Below, piece by piece: positions 16,880 through 25,047 of a stretch of DNA of 64,000 bases. Source of the stretch: Flavobacteriaceae bacterium MAR_2009_75 (GTDB lineage Bacteria; Bacteroidota; Bacteroidia; Flavobacteriales; Flavobacteriaceae). The number at the start of each line of letters is the position of its first letter. The stretch's first letter is position 1. The stretch lies in assembly GCA_002813285.1 (NCBI GenBank), contig PHTZ01000001.1:3161501-3225500 (forward strand), read 5' to 3'. The notes beneath the pieces were generated by a model that was not told the origin of the DNA, did no database searches, and worked only from the letters and a program-made list of their open reading frames with translations. The position numbers and the translations under genes were made by a program.

Positions 16880-18577
16880 ATGAATATTAACGGAGCGGAT
16901 AAAAAAGCCAATACCTACGATGCCATTGTAATTGGCTCGGGAATCAGTGGTGGCTGGGCTGCCAAAGAACTCACTGAAAAAGGTCTAAAGACTTTGGTGC
17001 TGGAGCGAGGCAGAATGGTGGAACATGTTACGGACTATAAAACGGCCAATACGCCGATATGGGATTTTCCGCATAGAAACAAAATCCCTAGAAAAACGAA
17101 GGAAGAGAACCCCATTGTAAGTAGGTGCTATGCCTTTCGGGAAGCTACCGAAGATTTGTTCGTCAAAGATGATGAGCACCCCTATGAGCAAGAAAAACCG
17201 TTCGATTGGATCAAAGGGTATCAAGTAGGCGGTAAGTCGCTGATGTGGGCACGGCATACCCAGCGATGGAGCGATCTTGATTTTGAAGCAAATGCCAAGG
17301 AAGGAATAGCGGTAGACTGGCCCATTCGTTATAAAGATTTAGAGCCTTGGTACAGCTATGTAGAAAAATTTGCGGGAATCAGCGGAAATAGAGACGGATT
17401 AGAGCAAATACCTGACGGCGAGTTTTTACCACCTATGGAAATGAATTGCCTTGAGACCCATTTTAAAGGGGAACTTAAAAAGAAGTTTCCCGATCGAGAT
17501 TTGGTCATTTCGCGCACAGCCAACTTAACCGAAGGAAAAAAGGGTAGGGGCCCCTGCCAACATCGGAATTTGTGTAAACGCGGTTGTCCGCTAGGTGGAT
17601 ATTTTAGCAGCAATTCCGCCACTTTGCCGGCTGCACGTGAAACAGGTAATCTAGAGATGAAGACCCATTCCGTCGTGCATTCCATTTTAATTGACCCAGT
17701 GACCAGTAAAGCAACAGGGGTTCGGGTGGTAGATGCCAACACGAAAGAAGTCAGTGAATACCACGCAAAGATTATCTTCTTAAATGCGGCTACATTGAAT
17801 TCTACCTTGATTTTAATGAATTCCGTTTCAGACCGATACCCAGAAGGTTTGGGCAATGATAGTGGGGTGTTGGGTCAAAACTTGATGGACCATAATTATA
17901 ATGCCCGTGTACAGGGTGATTTTGACGGTTTTGAAGATTCGTATTACGAAGGAAAAAGGCCTACGAGCACCTATTTGCCTCGATTCAGGAACTTTAGAGA
18001 TGATAAGCGCAACGACTATTTAAGGGGGTTTGCCTACTCCTGTGGTGGATTCAGAACGGCTGGTACGCCGGAGCAACATTTTTTAATGGGTAACGACCTT
18101 ATGAACAACCTAACGCAGGTGGGGCCATGGAAATGGAACATGCTGGGCATGGGTGAATGCCTTCCCTATAAAGAAAATAAGGTCACCTTGAGCAAGGATA
18201 AAAAGGATGCTTGGGGTGTGCCTTTGCTGCAAATTGATGCGGAGTACAAAGCAAATGAACTCAACATGCAAAAAGATATGGTCGTGGCCGCCATGGAAAT
18301 GCTCGATACCCTAGGTTTCAAAAATGTGAGGGATATGGGCGAAAGACGAAATTTCGGACTCAATATTCATGAAATGGGAACGGCCAGAATGGGGCGAGAC
18401 CCAAAGACTTCGGTTTTGAATGGTAACAATCAGGTTTGGGGCACACCTAATCTTTATGTAACTGATGGCGCATGTATGACCTCAAGCGCCTGTCAAAATC
18501 CGTCGTTGACATATATGGCATTAACGGCCAGGGCAGTTGACCACGCCGTGAAAGAACTGAACAAACAAAACCTGTAA
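16880..18577 (+). CDS. GMC-family FAD oxidoreductase, large subunit of a sugar dehydrogenase
   Basis: 565 residues without a signal peptide. The FAD-binding motif is near the N-terminus (AIVIGSGISGGWAAKEL, then LVLERG). A Cys cluster, GPCQHRNLCKRGCPLGG, is present as in bacterial gluconate, sorbitol and glucoside dehydrogenase large subunits. The C-terminal active site holds NIHEMGTARMG (His) and SSACQNPSLT (Asn). The following gene, three bases away, encodes a gluconate-2-dehydrogenase subunit-3-like protein, so the two should form a heterodimer. With the partner carrying the export signal, the folded FAD enzyme may be exported as a complex. Oxidation of a sugar hydroxyl, for instance at C3, is plausible. 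Confidence 0.93.
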   Translation: MNINGADKKANTYDAIVIGSGISGGWAAKELTEKGLKTLVLERGRMVEHVTDYKTANTPIWDFPHRNKIPRKTKEENPIVSRCYAFREATEDLFVKDDEHPYEQEKPFDWIKGYQVGGKSLMWARHTQRWSDLDFEANAKEGIAVDWPIRYKDLEPWYSYVEKFAGISGNRDGLEQIPDGEFLPPMEMNCLETHFKGELKKKFPDRDLVISRTANLTEGKKGRGPCQHRNLCKRGCPLGGYFSSNSATLPAARETGNLEMKTHSVVHSILIDPVTSKATGVRVVDANTKEVSEYHAKIIFLNAATLNSTLILMNSVSDRYPEGLGNDSGVLGQNLMDHNYNARVQGDFDGFEDSYYEGKRPTSTYLPRFRNFRDDKRNDYLRGFAYSCGGFRTAGTPEQHFLMGNDLMNNLTQVGPWKWNMLGMGECLPYKENKVTLSKDKKDAWGVPLLQIDAEYKANELNMQKDMVVAAMEMLDTLGFKNVRDMGERRNFGLNIHEMGTARMGRDPKTSVLNGNNQVWGTPNLYVTDGACMTSSACQNPSLTYMALTARAVDHAVKELNKQNL

Positions 18578-18580
18578 GAA

Positions 18581-19156
18581 ATGAAAAGAAAAGATTTTTT
18601 GAGATTATCAGGTTCGTTGGCCGTGGGTACGGTAACTACGGCCCCCGCTTTGTTGATATCGGGTTGTGAACCAACACCTCCCGCGGAACGTGAAAATATC
18701 ACCGAGAAAGATATACCGTTACTTAATGAAGTTGCCGAAACCATTTTACCGGCTACCCAAGATGTACCGGGTGCAAAAGCGGCAAACACAGGTGATTATA
18801 TTTTTATGATGTATACCGATATGCTTAAGGATGATGACCGGGCTCTTTTGCTAACGGGTATCAATAAGCTGGATGCCGATGCTTTTGAATTGTTCAAAAA
18901 CGATTTTATCAATTTGGAAAAGGAAAGGAAAATCTTCTTGCTGCGAAACTACCATAACGAGGCTTTTGCCTATGGACAGCAAAAGGCGGCCGGATTGCCC
19001 ACCGACAAGCATTTTTATGGGCTGCTTAGAAGCTTGACTTTATCTGGGTATTTTAGTTCTGAGATTGGTTCGACCAAAGCCCGAATCTATAACCCGGTTC
19101 CTGGGGGTTTCAAAGGCTGTATTCCCTTAAAGCCGGGGCAGAAACCGTTGGGGTAA
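18581..19156 (+). CDS. Gluconate 2-dehydrogenase subunit 3-family protein (small subunit)
   Basis: 191 residues. The N-terminus resembles a Tat signal (KRKDFLR, with Lys-Arg instead of Arg-Arg) that ends in a lipobox-like LISGC. The body matches the gluconate_2-dh3 family (ITEKDIPLLNEVAETILPAT and the C-terminal SGYFSSEIGSTKA ... PVPGGFKGC). In known sugar dehydrogenases this small subunit chaperones and carries the GMC subunit through the Tat pathway. It ends the locus, with a terminator 30 bases downstream. No dedicated cytochrome c subunit lies beside it; the cytochrome c protein at 1-1035 is a distant candidate. Confidence 0.9.
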   Translation: MKRKDFLRLSGSLAVGTVTTAPALLISGCEPTPPAERENITEKDIPLLNEVAETILPATQDVPGAKAANTGDYIFMMYTDMLKDDDRALLLTGINKLDADAFELFKNDFINLEKERKIFLLRNYHNEAFAYGQQKAAGLPTDKHFYGLLRSLTLSGYFSSEIGSTKARIYNPVPGGFKGCIPLKPGQKPLG

Positions 19157-19184
19157 TTTTTTGAAGAATATTATTTAAAATTAA

Positions 19185-19212
19185 AAAAGCCGAGACGAAC
19201 GTCTTGGCTTTT
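19185..19212 (+). terminator. Rho-independent terminator at the end of the SusCD locus
   Basis: AAGCCGAGAC pairs with GTCTTGGCTT (one G-T wobble) around a GAAC loop and is followed by eight T. It closes the operon ending with the subunit-3 gene and directly abuts the decayed tRNA copy. Confidence 0.9.
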
Positions 19213-19215
19213 TTT

Positions 19216-19312
19216 TACTCGAGATGGAACTTGAACTCATACGGCCATAACAGCCATAACGGCCATTGGATTTTTAAATCCAACGTGTCTAACACTTCCA
19301 ACACTCCAGAGC
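19216..19312 (-). pseudogene. Decayed tRNA-Leu(UAA) copy
   Basis: About 97 bases that align along their whole length with the intact tRNA-Leu at 26550-26634. The 3' acceptor strand and the TTCAAGT T-loop survive, but the 5' acceptor strand is altered (CCAGAGC in place of CTCGAGC on the plus strand). The anticodon loop has an extra base, the variable arm is enlarged by a tandem copy of CAGCCATAA, and the D-arm is changed. Similarity continues through the flanking spacer to about 19368, including a broken version of the hairpin next to the intact tRNA-Gly, and stops where tRNA-Gly would begin. It is not expected to be functional. The remainder of 19369-19508 shows nothing else. Confidence 0.85.
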
Positions 19313-19508
19313 CTGCACTGCTAACGCATACTATAGAAAAACGCCGGCAAGAGGTGTTAGTTTAGGGCATTAAATAGTATCCGTCCACTTAGAGGCCATT
19401 CCTTATTTAAGCCAATAATAAAAGTTTTATGGTCAAATATAGCTTCCCCCATTAATTAGATTGCGTGGTGTAATAAAATTGTTGTCTCTAAAATTGATGT
19501 GATTTATA

Positions 19509-21395
19509 ATGCTAAAGTTTAACGATTCATCGGAAAAAACAGTTGAGCATATCTTGACCGAATTGCGCAAAGATGAAGATGCTTATAATTTTAAACTCCC
19601 ACAAGGTGGTTTTTTACATATAGAAAATGGTCTGCCTTATTTGATAATTTATAGAAAGGTTTACAAAGATGCAGGCACAGAAAAACTTTTACTTAACGAG
19701 GCATCTTATCTCGTTATTGGAAGGGGAAATTTCGATGAATATAGAAGTCTGATTTTTGCAATTACAAATTATTTTTCCGCCAAGTACAACTCATATTTGC
19801 TTTTTGAAATTTATACGGGTAATTCGAGTAGTTCTTGTTTTAAAATTAAGGGGCCTGCCGACTTACTTCCTAAAACCCTAAAAGTTCTTGATGAGAACTT
19901 AAAACATGTGAATAGTTTATCTCCAGGGGTGTATATTGATTCAGAGATAGTAGACACCCCTGACCGGCATCCCGATGGGTATAGACCGCTTTTAACCATT
20001 TCTGAAACCAAACAATGCGGGGGTTTATTGGTAGGGCTTGAAATTCCCCCGGTTTATAGAGATAATGGTGGGCAGCTCTTCCCGGTTTATTTTAGAGAAT
20101 TTCATGGTTCGGTGACAACGGCAATGAAAAAGGCCATTTTCGACTTTATTCGCATACAGACAGCGTGCGGTATTGGCAGCTATAACCTTCTCGGTCAAAG
20201 GTGGCCGAAAGAAAAGGTTTTCGAGGTAGACAGAAAATTGGCGGAGATTGAACAGACTTACGAATTCTTATGGTTGGTATCGCCCTCGAATATCGCAAAC
20301 ATTAAAGATACTTTTTTCGAAAGTAGATTTAAAACGGTGCTCGATTATCATTACAGGTTGCTGCCAATAGACCCCGATGTGTTGAAAAGGAAACTGTATG
20401 ATTTGAAAATCGAAAAAATAGAAGATCCAGTGCTCTCACATATCTTTCGCCAAAAGAGGGAAGAACTTGATCGGCAAATAACAATGTTGAACGAAAGGGG
20501 CACGGCAAACTTTTTTTACAATAGTATACGCCTTCATCAAGGTATAGGGCGAAAATTGCAAGAGGAAGCTGAGAATATTCTCGTAGAATTGACCGAGAAT
20601 GAGGGTGATATAGAAAATCTTGATTTGCTAGATGCGAATGAATTTGCCGATTTGGCCAGGGCAGAAGTAGATTTCTTAAAAAAACAACACGCAGGTTTTT
20701 CATGTGAAATTCACGTTCGAGAAGATGTCAATATCATGATGGTTTCAAACGGAAACCTTTATGTGCCGGCAGATTATTGTGTAGGGCCGAATGAGGCCCG
20801 GGCCTTAATACAACATGAAATCGGTACCCATGCATTGACCTATTTTAATGGCAGACAGCAGCCTTTTAAACAATTTAGTATGGGCTTGGCAGATTATGAC
20901 CCCCTTCAAGAAGGTCTGGCCGTTCTATCAGAATATTTGGTTGATGGTCTTACCAGAAACAGGTTACGAACTTTGGCGGGCAGAGTGGTTGCGGGTCAAG
21001 CCAGATTAGACGGTAAAGACTTTAAAGACATTTTTAATCTGCTGGTTACAGATTTTAAATTTAATGAAAAGCGATCGTTTAATATCGTGTCGAGAACTAT
21101 GCAAGGCGGTGGCTTTTTAAAAGATATTATTTACTTAAAAGGGTTTTTAAAGTTGATTCAACACATAAAAAAAGATGGCGCTTTAGAGCCGTTACTCTCT
21201 GGTAAGTTCGGGTTTAATCATATAAATATAGTCCAGAAATTGACAGAAAGAAATATTCTAGTCCCTCCCATTCTAAGGCCCCGTTACCTGAATATCCCAC
21301 AATTTGAAAATAAAATAAGAAATATTAAAGAGGGCTTGCCAATAGTTGAAATGGTATGCGATAGAAACATTGAAGAAACTTTAAAAATGAACTAA
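19509..21395 (+). CDS. QEGLA-motif zinc metallopeptidase (DUF1704 family)
   Basis: 628 residues. The defining motifs are HEIGTH (residues 436-441), a zincin signature with two zinc-binding His, and DPLQEGLAVLSEYL with QEGLA at 467-471. Bacterial members are called flavohemoglobin expression-modulating QEGLA proteins; the family is distantly related to eukaryotic MATCAP peptidases that trim the tubulin tail. The N-terminal 350 residues are helical with no signal peptide, so it is cytoplasmic. Its stop overlaps the ATP-grasp ligase start by one base (TAATG), and an AspA/AstE-like enzyme follows, suggesting one pathway. The natural substrate is unknown. Confidence 0.9.
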   Translation: MLKFNDSSEKTVEHILTELRKDEDAYNFKLPQGGFLHIENGLPYLIIYRKVYKDAGTEKLLLNEASYLVIGRGNFDEYRSLIFAITNYFSAKYNSYLLFEIYTGNSSSSCFKIKGPADLLPKTLKVLDENLKHVNSLSPGVYIDSEIVDTPDRHPDGYRPLLTISETKQCGGLLVGLEIPPVYRDNGGQLFPVYFREFHGSVTTAMKKAIFDFIRIQTACGIGSYNLLGQRWPKEKVFEVDRKLAEIEQTYEFLWLVSPSNIANIKDTFFESRFKTVLDYHYRLLPIDPDVLKRKLYDLKIEKIEDPVLSHIFRQKREELDRQITMLNERGTANFFYNSIRLHQGIGRKLQEEAENILVELTENEGDIENLDLLDANEFADLARAEVDFLKKQHAGFSCEIHVREDVNIMMVSNGNLYVPADYCVGPNEARALIQHEIGTHALTYFNGRQQPFKQFSMGLADYDPLQEGLAVLSEYLVDGLTRNRLRTLAGRVVAGQARLDGKDFKDIFNLLVTDFKFNEKRSFNIVSRTMQGGGFLKDIIYLKGFLKLIQHIKKDGALEPLLSGKFGFNHINIVQKLTERNILVPPILRPRYLNIPQFENKIRNIKEGLPIVEMVCDRNIEETLKMN

Positions 21396-22444
21396 TGAAA
21401 ATAGGATTTGTATTAAATAGTATAGCCAGTGAAACATGTGGCACATCTGTAGCTCTAATGGCTAAAGCACATAATATGGGGCATAAGGTAAGTGCTATTG
21501 GCGTGGGTGGTTTTAACCTGCATTCTGATGGACTTATAACGATAGACACTACGTCTGTTTCCTCAAAAAAAGATGTGGACGGGCCTGAAAAATACTTGGA
21601 ATATTTACAAGGCTCAAAAGCTAAGCATAAGCGAATAGAAGCGACTTCGCTGGATGTATTGTTTATAAGAAACAATCCGACGGAAGAAGCGGCAGATCGT
21701 AAATGGGCAGAACAATCGGGTATAGCCTTCGGTCGAATGATTCAACAACTAGGTTTATTGGTGCTCAATGATGCTTTTGCATTGTCGAAAGCTTTTATTG
21801 ATAAACTTTACTTTGAAGAACTACCTAAACATATAAAGCCCGCGTCAATCATTACCCGCAAGAAAGAAGATATTTTAAATTTTTGGGAAGAAAATGATAA
21901 AAAGATGGTTCTCAAACCTTTAGAGGGTTCTGGGGGTCAAAACGTATATCTGATAGATAAGAACCAAAAAAATCTAAATCAAATTATAGATACACTTTCT
22001 GAAGAAGGGTATGTAATAGCTCAAGAATACCTTCCGGAAGTAAAGGATGGCGACATACGGGTCATACTTATGAACGGGCGCGTCTTGGAACAAGATGGAA
22101 AACAGGCCATTATACGAAGAGTAAGTGGGGAGGGTGAATTTAGGAGTAATTTTTCTTTAGGAGCAACAGCGGACAGTAGTGAGATGACAGAAGCCATGAA
22201 ACATATTGTTGAGTTAACAGCGCCTCGATTAATAGCGGATGGATTCTTTTTTGTCGGGCTTGATATCGTGAAAGATAAACTCATAGAGATAAATGTGCTT
22301 AGCCCTGGTGGGCTCGACCATTTCTGTGAGATAGACTTGCCTGATTTTACCGATGCCGTTATCGAAGCTATTGAGAGAAAATTGGAGTATAAGAAAATGC
22401 ACGGAAACCATTTGTCGAATAAAGTATTGGCCACCATGCACTAA
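21395..22444 (+). CDS. GshB/RimK-like ATP-grasp ligase
   Basis: 349 residues. The N-terminal domain resembles glutathione synthase (MKIGFVLNSIAS, FIRNNP). The ATP-grasp part has KMVLKPLEGSGGQNVYLI (phosphate-binding loop region), DGDIRVILMNGRVL, the RxxxxGEFRSNFSLGA element typical of GshB, and FVGLDIVKDKLIEINVLSPGG, which holds the Mg-binding Glu-x-Asn. It should form an amide bond between a carboxylate and an amine with ATP. A true glutathione synthase is less likely: no gamma-glutamylcysteine ligase is nearby and the gene is coupled to a QEGLA peptidase and an AstE-like hydrolase. It may make a small peptide or modify a protein end. Confidence 0.88.
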   Translation: MKIGFVLNSIASETCGTSVALMAKAHNMGHKVSAIGVGGFNLHSDGLITIDTTSVSSKKDVDGPEKYLEYLQGSKAKHKRIEATSLDVLFIRNNPTEEAADRKWAEQSGIAFGRMIQQLGLLVLNDAFALSKAFIDKLYFEELPKHIKPASIITRKKEDILNFWEENDKKMVLKPLEGSGGQNVYLIDKNQKNLNQIIDTLSEEGYVIAQEYLPEVKDGDIRVILMNGRVLEQDGKQAIIRRVSGEGEFRSNFSLGATADSSEMTEAMKHIVELTAPRLIADGFFFVGLDIVKDKLIEINVLSPGGLDHFCEIDLPDFTDAVIEAIERKLEYKKMHGNHLSNKVLATMH

Positions 22445-22453
22445 AGTGAATTT

Positions 22454-23350
22454 ATGAAAGAAATATCTAGAATTATAGGAGAATATACCTCCGGAGTTGC
22501 GGGGCCGTTATTATTTGTTACTGCGGGCATTCATGGTAATGAGCCTAGCGGAGTTATAGCCCTAAAGAAAGTATTTAAAGAACTTGAACAGACCCAACCT
22601 TCAATAAAGGGAACGTTTGTAGGGGTCTCGGGAAACAAAAAAGCGCTTGAGAAAAACGTTCGCTTTATCGATGAAGATTTGAATCGTACGTGGGAACCCG
22701 AAAATATCGAAGGCAAAGAGCATCGATCTCATGAGTATAAAGAAATGCTAGAAATCATCGATGTGCTGAACCGGTACCGAGAAAAGGGGTTCGATAAACA
22801 TTATTTTTTAGATTGCCACACCACGTCATCAGAGAGTCTGCCTTTTGTTTCTGTACAAGATGTAAATGACAATAACGAATGGGCCCATCGATTTCCTACC
22901 TATATAATCAAAGGCTTCAGTGATTTGATCAATGGTGATATCGATCATTATTTGAGCCGCACAGGTCTCACAGGTTTCGTTTTCGAAGCTGGTCAGCATC
23001 AAAATAAAACTGCGGTCGAAAATCAAGAGGGAGTTATATGGCTGGCATTACATGAAGCCTTAGGGTTAAATCTTAGTTTATTGAGCTGTTATCCTGAATG
23101 CGTGGAGAATTTCGCTAAAAAGAACGCCCCTTCCCAAAAAACATTTGAAATTTCTTATCGCCATGGACTTAAAGACACCGACGAATTCAAAATGCTCCCA
23201 GGGTTTAAGAATTTTGATAAAATCGAAAAAGGACAATCCTTGGCGTTACAAAATGGCCGCGAAATAAAAAGCGAACGAAGTGGTCATATTTTTATGCCCT
23301 TATATCAATCTAAGGGAAACGATGGTTTTTTTATTGTCGAAGAAGTATAG
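22454..23350 (+). CDS. Succinylglutamate desuccinylase/aspartoacylase-family zinc hydrolase
   Basis: 298 residues. Zinc ligands are seen as HGNE (His27, Glu30) and His122 (FLDCHTT); the substrate-binding FIDEDLNR (71-78) is characteristic of aspartoacylase and AstE. A C-terminal beta domain (about 210-298) closes the protein, as in aspartoacylase. It should remove an acyl or amino-acid group through amide hydrolysis in the cytoplasm. It lies 9 bases after the ATP-grasp ligase, so ligase, metallopeptidase and this hydrolase are one operon. The substrate is unknown; arginine succinyltransferase-pathway genes are absent around it, which argues against a role as true AstE. Confidence 0.88.
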   Translation: MKEISRIIGEYTSGVAGPLLFVTAGIHGNEPSGVIALKKVFKELEQTQPSIKGTFVGVSGNKKALEKNVRFIDEDLNRTWEPENIEGKEHRSHEYKEMLEIIDVLNRYREKGFDKHYFLDCHTTSSESLPFVSVQDVNDNNEWAHRFPTYIIKGFSDLINGDIDHYLSRTGLTGFVFEAGQHQNKTAVENQEGVIWLALHEALGLNLSLLSCYPECVENFAKKNAPSQKTFEISYRHGLKDTDEFKMLPGFKNFDKIEKGQSLALQNGREIKSERSGHIFMPLYQSKGNDGFFIVEEV

Positions 23351-23377
23351 TTAGATGATGATTATAGGCTTGAACTG

Positions 23378-23779
23378 TTAAGGATTTTTCCCGAAGAAGG
23401 TTGTGGTTAATTTATATAGTGCTGGTCGGTTATTGGCGATTAACTGATAGGTTGAGTCACTAAGTTTTCTAAAAAGAGTAAATTTTTGATACCATGACAG
23501 TAAAAATGTCCAACGCGAAGAGTAGTGCAATGTTCTATACGCTGCATGGGCACCACTATATATTTGACCATCGGTCTCTATCAAACGAACGGCTTCTTTA
23601 AAATCTTGTTCGCTAAGTTCTTCGATTTGGTCATGTATTTGTTGAAAGGGTAAATAACGAACTTTGTTAGCCGTCAGCTTTTTCCACTTAATTACCCAGT
23701 ATTTACAAAAACCACATTTTCCGTCCCATATTAAATGAGGTGTCTCGGGTTTAAATTTAGAGTAAGTTTCTAGCGGCAT
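23378..23779 (-). CDS. DCC-family thiol-disulfide oxidoreductase-like protein (DUF393)
   Basis: 133 residues, the normal size. The family signature is at the N-terminus: IWDGKCGFCKYWVIKW, with CGFC giving the CxxC motif. The C-terminal part (RTLHYSSRWTFLLSWYQKF, LYKLTTTFFG) has the hydrophobic/aromatic pattern of the family. Function is not well established; a thioredoxin-like redox role is usually assumed. It is convergent with the AstE-like gene, with only 27 bases between stops and no obvious terminator. Confidence 0.88.
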   Translation of the reverse strand: MPLETYSKFKPETPHLIWDGKCGFCKYWVIKWKKLTANKVRYLPFQQIHDQIEELSEQDFKEAVRLIETDGQIYSGAHAAYRTLHYSSRWTFLLSWYQKFTLFRKLSDSTYQLIANNRPALYKLTTTFFGKNP

Positions 23780-24073
23780 CGAATTTTATCAAAAAATAGT
23801 GATACTGAATTGTTCGTGAATTTAGTTTAGACTGGCGGTTTGGCCATAATTGGTTACTAATGCACTTAAAATACTTAATAAAAATAACAGTACATTCTAA
23901 ATGATTTATAGAATCAACAATCACAGGATTAGAGTTAAAAGTTCTTCATACTAAAAACTAACTTTTTACATCGATTACAGTTGAATTTAGCATTAGCCAT
24001 GTTTTACCACTCCTTTCTTTGAATCGACGTTTTGAGTGAAATAAGATTCGAAAATTTTAAAAGATTATACAGT

Positions 24074-24913
24074 ATGAAAATAAATAAATTGATTGTTCCC
24101 GTTGATTATACAAAAGCGGTTGAGGAGACTATTAATTTTGCTGTTATGTTGTCAAAGCAAATGGGTTCAAAAATTGTATTTGTTTCCAATTATGTGGCTA
24201 ATTATACCCCTAACGCTGGGGCGACAATGTCTACGATGGTGAACCCTGCACCTGAAAACACAATTCATTTAGATAAATTGAATAAGGAAAAATTACACGA
24301 TTATCTTAAAGGTTTACCGCAACTTGCCAGTTTAAACTACGAATCTACAACTCGCATTGGCACACTAACAGATGTTGTTTGTTCAGTTGCGGAGGAATAT
24401 AATTCAGAGCTCATAATTATGGGTTCGGAGAGTACTACTGGCATTGAAGCCTTTCTCGTTGGGTCTGAAAGCGAAAGAATGACCAGAAAAGCCCCTTGTT
24501 CAGTGTGGGTATTACCAAAAGGTTCAAAGCATTACAAAATTCAAACTGTAGGTTTAGCTTTGGATACGAACAATATAGAAAACAATGTTGATTTGGCCAT
24601 GCTTGTTGATCTTCTGACACATACAAAGGCCAAATTACGTGTGGTACATATTTCCGATAAAGAAGAAATAGCTTTCAAAGAAGAGAATGTACTAGGGCAT
24701 TATAAGAGTTCATTAGAGCCGGTAGAACATTCTTTTCACGTTTTTTTCGAAGATGACCCAGAAGAAGGTATTTCTAAATTTCTCGACAATAACCCGATAG
24801 ATCTTATGGTGATACTTTATAGGGAACATGATTTTTTTGAGCGATTGTTTCAGCCAGGGCTTAGAAAAAAGCTCGTTTTGGAAAGCGAAACTCCATTGCT
24901 TGTAATCAAATAA
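24074..24913 (+). CDS. Universal stress protein, tandem UspA domains
   Basis: I place the start at ATG 24074 (MKINKLIVPVDYT); the frame is open further upstream only through a TTG at 24032. 279 residues forming two Usp domains: residues 1-150 with the ligand-binding end ELIIMGSESTTG and SERMTRKAPCSVWVLP, and 155-279 with a less conserved second copy ending in KKLVLESETPLLVI. Such tandem proteins act in stress and starvation survival, often binding ATP. It is alone, followed by nhaA after about 130 bp. The 294 bp upstream (23780-24073) shows no gene and no clear signal. Confidence 0.9.
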   Translation: MKINKLIVPVDYTKAVEETINFAVMLSKQMGSKIVFVSNYVANYTPNAGATMSTMVNPAPENTIHLDKLNKEKLHDYLKGLPQLASLNYESTTRIGTLTDVVCSVAEEYNSELIIMGSESTTGIEAFLVGSESERMTRKAPCSVWVLPKGSKHYKIQTVGLALDTNNIENNVDLAMLVDLLTHTKAKLRVVHISDKEEIAFKEENVLGHYKSSLEPVEHSFHVFFEDDPEEGISKFLDNNPIDLMVILYREHDFFERLFQPGLRKKLVLESETPLLVIK

Positions 24914-25047
24914 GGCGATAGGAGATGGCCCCCATTCTAGTGCGTTTTTAAAAGACTTCTAATTGTAGCGATTGAGTCTCACTTCAAAAAAATCTAAATC
25001 TTAAAAGTTTAGTAAATGGTTATATATTTTGAACATAGAATGTATTG

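Noticed and set aside
24914-25047. Possible terminator after the universal stress gene
   Set aside because: The only candidate, ATGG/CCAT around a C run, is four pairs long with no T run directly after it.
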